A stretch of DNA of 64,000 nucleotides. It comes from Vesta saturnalis (lineage: Eukaryota; Arthropoda; Insecta; Coleoptera; Lampyridae). Positions 55,925 through 64,000 of this stretch are shown here, piece after piece. Every line of letters begins with the position of its first letter. The first letter of the stretch is position 1. Made by a program: the position numbers and the translations under genes. The notes below the pieces were generated by a model that was given only the letters and a program-made list of their open reading frames with translations, made no database searches and was not told where the DNA came from. The stretch covers positions 3,636,001 through 3,700,000 of the forward strand of contig JARFJB010001965.1 in assembly GCA_036346205.1 (NCBI GenBank). The letters run 5' to 3'.

Positions 55925-57714
55925 GGAAACCGAACCTGCCGAACGTAGACGAGAATAGAATATAATTAAAAAAGAATTATAAAACATTCTGGAGCCTAGA
56001 ATTTCATAATAATGAATCATCTTTATATTAGTATTATTAGTAGATAATAGCGACAAGCGCACGGATATATGATTCATCGTTGTATCAGGGAGATGACCAT
56101 GTCCAGATATTTCTATTTCTGGAATTTAATAAAGGTATAAGAGAGAACCCTTCGGTTAGAGCTTGAGTTAAGGCGGTCGCGTGCGCGTTTTTAAGAGACC
56201 TTAGAATGGTGAGTGTTGGATTTTGTTTATGAAAAATGTAGTTCAGCAGTACGTATATAAGCTACTGCAAATCCCATAAAAATCATATGTAAGGATTCAT
56301 AAATAAAACAATTTAAGTGTGAATTAAAAGGAGATAATAGTATTTTCCTTTTAAGAAATTTAAAAAGTACAAAAGCATATTTAAAAATAACACAGTAAAT
56401 ATTTTGTTGACAGTGTTCAGTAATAGAGCGTGCGGCGATAATAATAAAAAGAAAGCCTGAAGTAACCCTTTAAGTAACCGAATTAAGTCTGTTAATTAGT
56501 TAAGAATGGTGGTCATCAGTGACTGATTGTACAAAGCAAATAAGAATTCTATTATACAAGTGAAAGTAAACGTTCTTTATTGTGACAAACATTAAAGCAA
56601 AGACCCCATGTGAAATACGCGGGTGAACGACAGATATTTGCGTTCGTTAGTGAGTTTAGCGGCCGGTTATTCATCCAGAACGGCCGTCCACTGTATTTTG
56701 TGCCAGTGTGGGTGCAAGTTTAAAATGATTACTGGAAGCAGACCACATGGACTTCACTATATCACGGATAAAGGATTAACTAACGTATTTGTAAGAAATA
56801 GTTTTAGGATTTGTTTAAAAGATAAAAGTACGATTGCCTTTTAAGTTCATTCTTGCTTACTGAGTTAATAATTTCTTATTATAAGTAAAATGATGATCGA
56901 ACTTTATCTATTTTGGTGTGTTTTGTATATAATGTTTTGAGGAAATTTTTAATATATGAGAATTGGTTTTTGTGGTTGCGTTTTGGAACCCACGTGTTTG
57001 TACATATTTACAATTGCAAATTGGTCAGTATATATCCATTATTTAATTTACTTTTGTTTATTTGTGTCAACTGAGATAACATTTTAGCATTAACTTGTGT
57101 AAATTTACCTAATGGGTTACCCCCACTAATAATTGAATTAATCTTTGAATATTTTGAGTTTAATGATTGATCTGAAATTGTTTTATGAGCCAGATCGATT
57201 ACAAAATTTAAGTATTTTGAACTATTTGACAGTGAGTAACATACAGAATACGAATAACAGAATACTTTTATTAAGTATAAATTACAGATTTGAAGTATTA
57301 AAATTCAAACCTATTGATGAATGTTTAAATACGATTTTTAAAGAGAAAGTATTCATAAAATATAGGTTATTTATGATGAAACACTGACCACAATATTTTA
57401 AATTTTTCGGAAACTAACGGATGTTGTGGTGATTTAAAAATTATTAAACCAACTTTTTTTATTTTGATACTTTTGATTTAAGATTGTGGTGGTGCCTAGA
57501 GACAATTTTTCCTGGACTGAGCATTGTCAGTTGTAGATTTATGGTAAGTGTAAGGTGTTTGAAACTACCTTTCTATCATTTTACTCCTTATATCGACCCC
57601 GCCCATTTGCACTGTAGCTGGATTGGCCACCCGCTTACTTCGGTAGACCTGCACGACGCCTAGTGCGGTTTGGACGTATAACAGTATACTGCGAAAAAAT
57701 ACCGTTAATTCCGT
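55925..57714. other. Unassigned interval with promoter-like patch
   Basis: Around 56136-56190 the order TATAAGAGAGAACC, then CTTCGG and GGCGGTCGCGTGCGCG resembles the R region of an LTR, and 56610-56720 is GC-richer. No coding domain and no matching second LTR were found. Confidence 0.35.
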
Positions 57715-57751
57715 TGTGACGTTCCTCAACAAAACAAATTTCTGGTACCTG
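57715..57751 (-). repeat. 36-bp match to the edge of the gypsy LTR
   Basis: TGTGACGTTCCTCAACAAAA and the following CAAATTTCTGGTA match 63475-63511 with two or three differences, in the position expected for the outer edge of the 3' LTR. The similarity then stops, so the 3' LTR is either interrupted, replaced or heavily rearranged. Confidence 0.65.
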
Positions 57752-58059
57752 TGACAAATTTACATCCCAAGCTCGGTGCTACACACAGCCAAGCTTGTTT
57801 GATATAAATGTGCTTCCGATAATGTAGTTCGAACTAGAGGGGCGGATTTGTGGATGTCTGGGGAATGTTGGGGATGGTTCTGTGGTGATACAGGGGGTGG
57901 ATTTGGTGGTGAGGGTGAAAGTAGTAAAGATGGTTGAGAAGGTTGGTGGCTGGTCAGGTGGGTGTGTCGTATAAAGTAAATATGAATATAAATAGGTGTG
58001 TAAATGTCTGGTTCGTACAAAGTAGGTAAGCATACTCTCATTAATTTGGCTGAGGATCT

Positions 58060-58061
<2 letters not shown>

Positions 58062-58120
<59 letters not shown>
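58062..58120. repeat. (TA)n microsatellite
   Basis: About 58 bp of TA beside the gypsy coding end; overlapping open frames with Tyr-Ile runs are artefacts. Confidence 0.97.
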
Positions 58121-58123
<3 letters not shown>

Positions 58124-58265
58124 AACTTGGAGAGTGGGAAACAGGATAACAACTGATAACATTTTTAAATAACGTAATAGAACAGTTGTGGAAGGAATTT
58201 GGAAATAAGGATTGATATAAGTTATATCTAGGAATGGAAAATTTGTAAGGATTAAGGCAGGATCA

Positions 58266-60559
58266 TTACACATCACCCTTACCCGGGGGACGAGACGGTG
58301 GACCAGTGACTGGGGAATGCATGAGTCCATATTCAAGAGAGATGGTTCTCTTCACCCTCATGAACTCGCCATTAGGGAGGCGAATCTTCACCCGGCGGCG
58401 ATTCCTAACCTGCCGTCTTCCTTTACTGGGCACATTAGGTGGAGAATGTGATGCGGGTCGCTCAGGGATGCTCAACGTTATCCCGATTTCATCGGTTGTG
58501 GCACTGGCAGTTTGAGGTGGTATTTCCAATTCTAGCGCGTCGAGGTCTTGTACTATCTGCCGCAAAGGAGGAGTACCTGGAGTGAAAGGAAGACCATTAG
58601 GTCGTGCAAGGATTGAAGAGAGTTCCCAATTAAATAATGAGAGGAAGGAAATGGTGGTAGAGGACTGGCGGGCAGAGGAGTTTCAGAAACAGGCAGGTCA
58701 GGTGTTGCAGTTGGTTTATGTAAGGCTGGTTTGGAATTACGGTAAGGGCTTAATTCGATTTTGTTATAGGAAAGGGAGGCAGGAGGCAGCTTTTCAGCAC
58801 ATGGTTTTCGATATTGGTGTGGTTGCCATTGATGGATGGCAAGTCGACTGCGACGTTTATTTTTGGTAATGTTAATGGGTGCCATTTTCAGAGGCGGGTG
58901 GTCTGGTATGGACGTTTTGCTTATATACCCTTTATCGCCGATATTTCCTCTCCGAAGTCTGGTTCTGATGGTGGAAGATATCGTTTCCGGAGGGGGAAGT
59001 TCTGCGACGACGCTTTTGACGTCCTTGACATGGATTAGTCCTGTTATCTTGTTCGTGGCGGGATCACGCAGTTGGACGATTACAGGTGAGATTATTTTGG
59101 TTATTACATATGGGCCGGTGAATTTGGGTGCTAATTTTGCATTGAAGTCGTTAATTTTTCTGGAAAGAAAATGAGTGCGTTTATATACTAACTCACCAAT
59201 TCGGGGACGATATGGGCGACGTCGGAAATCGTAACTTCACTTCTGGTTGTCGAAGGAGAGCGATAATGTGTCTCTGGCGAGCTGTCTCAAATCTTCGATC
59301 CGTTTCATATGGCGAGACTGTTCCTGGGTCGTTAGAGGTGGTGTAATGGCGGAGGTATGGCGGTGATGTGTCGTACCAGGGGTGTCGAGCTCTCGACCGA
59401 AATTGAGTACGGCTGGGGAGAATCCTGGAGGAATGTACTACGGAGTTGATTGCAAAGGATATTTCATGTAAGTATGTGTCCCACTCTTTGTGATCCTTTC
59501 CGGTAGACTGAGCAATCATGGTGCCAATGACCTTGTAGCACGCTCCACTGGGTTGGCTTGGGGTGTATACGGTGGTGTTAAACGGTGTGTAGTGCCAAGT
59601 TCTTCTAGGGCCTCCGTAAACAACCGGCTGAAATATTGGGGACCGTTGTCTGTGAGTAGTTTGTGTGGACATCCATATCGATAAACTATTTGTTCCCGGA
59701 AAGCCAGGAGAATCGCGGGACTGGTGGCGTGGCAGAGGTTTCAATTCCACCCATTTTGTCAGAGTCTTGGAATACCAATACAAACGTGTGCCCTTTCTTG
59801 GTCCGAGGCAAAGGTCCTATTAGATCAGTGCTGATAATTTGCCAAGGATGGCCGGTCTTGGAGAAATATATTTCCCCGGCTAGTTTCTGCGAAGAGGCTT
59901 TAAACTGAAGGCAGGTATTACACCTTTTGATGTGTTTTATCACATCTCCTTTTATCCTAGGCCAATAGCAATGTCTATATATTCTGGAGTGTTTTGGCGA
60001 TACCTAGGTGGTCGGCGGTGGTGGCGTCGTGACATTCCCTCAGGATGGCTTTTCTCTGAGTTTTGGGGACTCACTTCTTCCAACTCCCATGTACGCCGGC
60101 TTCGATCTCTGGTAAGGCATCCGGTAACTTTTTATATAGAAATTTATTTTGTATTTTGTATAGGGGATAATCGACTGGCCTCTGCTGGAGTTGTTGGAGG
60201 AGATTCTGGTACCAGAGACAGTCGAGTCTCCTGGGCGATCCATTCCAGGGGAGAGAGGGCTGGTGTAGAGGGGACTGATCCATGTGAACGGGAAAGTTCA
60301 TCGGCCACTTTGTTTAACGTTCCTTTCCGATAGTTGATAGAAAAATCGTATTGCTGCAGTTCTAGGATCCAGCGGCCAAGCGTGATGTGGGCTTCTCAAG
60401 AGATCGCAGCCACTTCAAACTCCTGTGATCGATGAGTACAATAAACTTGTAACCATCGAGATAACCTTTGAGTTTCAAGAGGATCCACACTACTGCCAGA
60501 CATTCCTTTTCGATGGTGCGTTCGGCGGGGGTGAGTGCTCGGCTTATGTAGGCGATCAC
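58266..60559 (-). pseudogene. Gypsy RNase H end, integrase and C-terminal extension
   Basis: The frame at 60559 reads IAYISRALTPAERTIEKECL and LIDHRSLKWL (RNase H). After a gap come the integrase zinc finger end (CNTCLQFKA, 59925) and core (WQIISTDLIGPLPRTKKGH, first Asp), a broken second Asp block, YKVIGTMIAQSTGKDHKEWD (59570-59510 region) and the Arg-rich end. The extension from 58885 to 58266 is Pro/Ser-rich and ends NRRRVKIRLPNGEFMRVKRT. No chromodomain was recognised. At least six frame changes. Confidence 0.82.
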
Positions 60560-60580
60560 CTTCTCTTCCTGACCTTGTCC

Positions 60581-61526
60581 CTAAGTGAGGACCGCTCCTA
60601 GTCCTGTGGAGCTGGCATCCGTTTGGAGTATGAAGGTCTTCGAAAAGTCTGGGCAGACTAACACTGGGGGAGATATGAGCGCTTTTTTGATTTGTTCAAA
60701 AGCCTGCTGTTGCTTTGCCGTCCAGAGAAATTGGTGATCCTTCTTCAAGAGTTGCGTTAATGGTTGACTGAGCTGGGCGCACTGGGAGATATATTTCTGG
60801 TACCAAGAGGACATACCCAGAAATCGACGTAGTTGTTTCGTGGTACGTAGGGGGGGAGTTGGTAATGGATTCTACCTTGTCTGGATCAGGATGGATTCCC
60901 TCGGATGTCACTACATGTCCCAGATATTTCAATGTTTTGCAGAACTGGCATTTATCTACTTGCAACTGTAGCCCATTTTCCCGAAGTCGCCTAAAAACTT
61001 CTCGTAAGTTTTGTAAATGTTCGGTAAACGTTTTTCCTAACACAGTAATGTCATCTAGGTAGACGAAGGCTTTGCCGGTCAGGTCTGGTACAATGACGCG
61101 GTCCAGTACAAGTTGAAAGGTGGCTGGCGCGGAATGTAATCCGAAGGGCAGTACTTTAAATTGATAAAGACCGCGTCCTGGCTCCGTAAAAGCGGTAACG
61201 GGCTTACTACTTCCCTCAAGGGGAACTTGCCAATACCCCTGTTTAAAATCTAAGGTGCGGAGATAATTAGCTTCACGCAACTGATCCAGAATTCCTTGTA
61301 TGAACGGTAAGGGGTAAGCATCTTTGAGTGTTAATTGATTGACTTTTCTAAACTTAATGCAGAATCTGTATGTACCTGATGGTCTCCTGACGAGTACAAC
61401 TGGTGAACTCCGGGGGTTTCGAGGCGGTTCGATGATGTCACTGGCTAACATGTCATCTACTTCTTGGTTAATAATGGCTTGCATGGCTGCATTCCTCGGG
61501 TAATATATTTGCTTTACTGGTTCCAC
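60581..61526 (-). pseudogene. Gypsy reverse transcriptase and start of RNase H
   Basis: RT blocks: DMLASDIIEPPRNPRSSPVV, SGTYRFCIKFRKVNQLT, YPLPFIQGILDQL, LDFKQGYWQVPL, TAFTEPGRGLYQFKVLPFGL and FVYLDDITVLG, the catalytic YxDD-type motif. A frame change near 60810 leads into CAQLSQPLTQLLKKD, FLWTAKQQQAFEQIK and LQTDASSTGLGAVLT, the start of RNase H with its first Asp. Confidence 0.92.
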
Positions 61527-61569
61527 TCCATGTAATAAGGTAATACGGAGAGATACGCTTTGTGTTCTG

Positions 61570-62863
61570 TCAGGTAGATGGTGAAATTTTGTTAATTCTT
61601 AGTCCTACAGACGATTCTGCCGGCAGGGGTACGTTGATATGGTCAAGCTCAACTTGACGTGGATGAACTCGTATCGTTGCGTGGGTTTGCTTTAAGAAAT
61701 CTAATCCGAGAACTAGTTCTGTGGAAAGCGTTGGTATCGTTGGCGTTGTATTAAACTCTTTGATTTTCTGTAGCCACCCCTGCCATTCCTCCTTGGACGT
61801 AGCTGGTTTATACTGAGAGTTGAGGGACATAGCCTGTGATAGTGGAGGTTCCCTTACATCCTTCACTGGCAATTGTAGTTTTCCGAACGGGGACAGAGAC
61901 AATTCTTGGATAAAACTCCTGTTTTTCCACATCTGGAGCAGAAAGGTTTGAAGATGCCCTTACACTGAGTTCGTATGTGCCCTCTCTCACCACAGTTCCA
62001 ACACACATCTTCCCGTTTGTAGATTAAACTTGGGATATCGGCAGGTTGACTGGTCCGTTGTGTTGTCGATTGAATGAGTGCGATCCGAGAGGTAAGGGGT
62101 GTGGAGATTGTGAAAGCGCACTCTTGGTGAAGTGACAACTGAGGCAGGGTTATAGCTTTTCTTCGGCAACGTTTCGTACTGACTGATCATCTCTAACAGC
62201 TCACGTAATGTATTAAAATCTCTCAGACGGATATAATACTTATCTTCGGTCCTCAGGTTCTCATATATCCGTTCCAGTTGGTTAAAAGTAGTTAATCCTT
62301 CATGTCTTCGCATTAACGTTAAGGTGGAGGTGGCATAGTCCACAGCTTTCTCCTTTGGTCCTTGTACGCGGTTTCGGATCTCTTGTTCAAGTTTATGCTG
62401 GTAACGGGGTGGCAAAAACTGAAGTCAAAAGTCTCTTAAGAAATGGTTCCAGGTAATCCAATTGCTTCGATTATTTCTGTACCAAAGTAACACACTGCCT
62501 TTGAACTGTTCGGGTAGGGCCTGTGGCATATCACTCTCAGGAATGTGATGGCAACCATGGAGCCTTTCGAGGAAGGACATGGGATCACTAATACCATCAT
62601 ATTTAATCCCCCACTTTCGAACTCTGTCGCAGTCTATTTGGAACTCCGATATGACTTATGCGTGAGGCATGTTCTTGAGGTATAGGTAAGTCTATTTGTC
62701 CTTCTCCAGTTCTGAGATACCTAATAATACGAGCACGAAGAATATCACTAGTCCCTGTAGCATCGAGACGATATTTTCCTGCTTCCTCTATTAAATTCTC
62801 TTTCTTGAGTGTGTACACCCATCCCACTCGAATGTCCTTTTCTTCTGACTGACTGGTACTCAT
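61570..62863 (-). pseudogene. Gypsy Gag and protease region
   Basis: Start at 62863: an 86-codon N-terminal part with a SAP-like helix pair (GWVYTLKKENLIEEAGKY, LRARIIRYL). After an indel, 62415-61987 holds the late Gag (QLERIYENLRTEDKYYIRLR, LRELLEMISQYET), then two Cys/His knuckles: CWNCGERGHIRTQC is canonical, CSRCGKTGVLSKNC has Val where His is usual. The protease part keeps ELVLGLDFLKQ near 61700; the Asp-Ser/Thr-Gly active site was not found. Confidence 0.82.
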
Positions 62864-63451
62864 TTTTTCTATTTTCAGGATCGGGACTGATTGAAGATGC
62901 TAAAACTAGTATTATGCTGGTTGGGTTGTTGAAATGCAGTTTAAGTGTTTAAGTTCTGGATTTTATAAACACAGTTATAGTACTAGAATTGTTGATATTT
63001 GTGTTAACACTTTTAATTTGTGATTCTTCTATAGCAGGGCTATTAATCATTCCGTAGCACTCAAATTAACGTGAATCCTGTGAATGAATTATGATTAATT
63101 TTACTTGTCTGTAAAAGAAGGGTTAATTTAAATTCCAATTTGTTATTACAACAAAGTTGGTTTCATACCAGTTTTTCTGAAAAGAAGGATTAGTTATTAC
63201 TATTTTATTGGTTTCTGTAAGAAATAATTATTTATTTTACACAATAATAATCAGGATAAGTTCTGATAATAAGAAATTAATGTTTACACAATTATTTCGG
63301 TCAGTTGATGAAAGTAAAAATGTAATTATTGCTATATCTGGAATGTAACTGTTTCTCTGGTTAATCGTAATGTCTGGATTATAAATCGGACAATGTATTA
63401 CAATTATTTGTGTCCTATTAAAGAAAGATTAATATTCACCTGATAGTGTTC

Positions 63452-63471
63452 GGGCCCCACGTTGGGCGCCA
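63452..63471 (-). promoter_or_regulatory. Gypsy primer-binding site
   Basis: The minus strand reads TGGCGCCCAACGTGGGGCCC three bases inside the 5' LTR. The TGGCGCCCAAC start is a standard PBS of insect Ty3/gypsy elements. Confidence 0.8.
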
Positions 63472-63474
63472 GTT

Positions 63475-64000
63475 TGTGACGTTCGTCGACAAAACAAATT
63501 TCTGGTAGCTCTTGTACAGTGTTGAGACCTTCAGGACCGTGATTCAAATCGCTTCACTATTTTGTGGATAAATGATTTTTAGAACACATTCAGGTTAAAC
63601 GAGTTTTATTAAACAATAATGATATAAAATAAAATTAATACTAATTATGAATAACAAATAAACAAAAAAGGACTCCCGGTAAATAATAAAAAGCAACTAA
63701 AATATGATTGTGGAGACCCTTCCGGATCGGGACGGCACTGTCCATTCCACACTCCGCAGAATGCGCCCACTCTGTTTACAATTGAAATTATACGGATTAA
63801 TAGCAACAGGTGGTATTCAAATTTAATTAATATCAAAATGTTAATTATTTCGGTAGTTATTAACGATGTGTATTGTGTTTCTGGGTTATTGGCAACAGGA
63901 TTAATTCGGTGTGGAAGTCAGGTGAGTACAAGTTTATATAATTTTATGTAAATAAACAGGTGTTTGTTACATGGACCAGGAGAGGTCAACTGTTATAGCT
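63475..64000 (-). repeat. Gypsy 5' LTR, truncated by the window end
   Basis: Begins TGTGACGTTCGTCGACAAAA next to the primer-binding site and runs to the last base. The far end, the promoter and the target duplication lie outside the window. Confidence 0.75.

Larger units (their letters stand above)
57715..64000 (-). mobile_element. Ty3/gypsy LTR retrotransposon
   Basis: Gag, protease region, RT, RNase H and integrase lie in order on the minus strand between 62863 and 58266. A primer-binding site lies at 63471-63452 and a 5' LTR from 63475 past the window end. The left limit is defined only by the 36-bp LTR-edge match at 57715. Coding is broken by many small indels. Confidence 0.85.

Noticed and set aside
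57760..58336. Two minus-strand frames with Tyr-Ile runs
   Set aside because: They read through the (TA)n tract and C-rich text; no domain, and only the gypsy C-terminal frame at the right edge is real.
58306..60333. Plus-strand frames across the gypsy integrase region
   Set aside because: Antisense shadows of the minus-strand pol gene.
1..64000. CRISPR arrays, bacterial operons, toxin-antitoxin or phage modules
   Set aside because: No spaced direct repeats, no ribosome-binding sites or compact operons; introns, SINEs and eukaryotic transposons show the window is insect nuclear DNA.

Overview
This window is nuclear DNA of an arthropod, almost certainly an insect. It is AT-rich, full of (TA)n tracts and dominated by transposable elements in various states of decay. 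The element mix (piggyBac, P element, BEL/Pao, Ty3/gypsy, Penelope-like, RTE-like LINE, PIF/Harbinger, hAT/ZMYM1-like, several Tc1/mariner lineages, a Crypton-type tyrosine recombinase, tRNA-derived SINEs) and the very short introns (about 40-65 nt) fit an insect with a large genome. A beetle is plausible, but the sequence alone does not settle the order. Nothing prokaryotic, no CRISPR array and no rRNA was seen.

Only two genes look like host genes. (1) A Na+/H+ antiporter of the SLC9B/NHA family on the minus strand (38676-40516, nine coding exons). It is readable throughout except for a phase problem at its first splice junction, and its usual Asp-Asp pair reads Asn-Asp. (2) A secreted S1-fold serine protease homologue on the plus strand (51254-52277, four exons). 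Its catalytic His and Ser are both replaced, so it should be a non-catalytic pseudoprotease.

Layout. 1-4600: diverged repeats, a BEL/Pao zinc-knuckle relic, a non-LTR RT relic and a long unassigned AT-rich stretch. 4609-6803: a Tc1/mariner-type element with arms over 500 bp long, the left arm being an inverted copy of its 3' end. 7945-8300: two tRNA-SINE units head to tail. 8542-20710: a P-element transposase gene (THAP, coiled coil, RNase H-like core, C-terminal domain) broken by three later insertions: a 1.0-kb TA-target element, a 2.8-kb piggyBac with both TIRs and TTAA, and a 5.8-kb BEL/Pao with 215-bp LTRs and a 5-bp duplication. 21536-22346: a Crypton-like tyrosine recombinase relic beside an inverted repeat. 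23335-31734: Tc1/mariner, intron-containing DDE and hAT/ZMYM1-like relics. 31907-35475: a tRNA-SINE, a purine-rich minisatellite, a relic of a protein found with type-B DNA polymerase repeats, and C-rich repeats. 35746-38505: an RTE-like LINE. 38676-40516: SLC9B. 41590-47684: a tRNA-derived SINE, a MITE, a Harbinger element with its two genes on opposite strands, a complete tRNA-SINE with 13-bp target duplications, and a fold-back element carrying a protein fragment. 51254-52277: the protease homologue. 52520-54820: Tc1 relic and a Penelope-like element with an inverted partial copy. 55064-55924: a 0.35-kb direct duplication. 57715-64000: a Ty3/gypsy element on the minus strand, with its 5' LTR running off the end of the window.

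The most interesting items are the nested insertions in the P element, each layer with a readable target duplication that allows relative dating, and a SINE family whose tRNA-like module lies inside the element rather than at its 5' end and whose complete copy begins with a perfect 38-bp hairpin.
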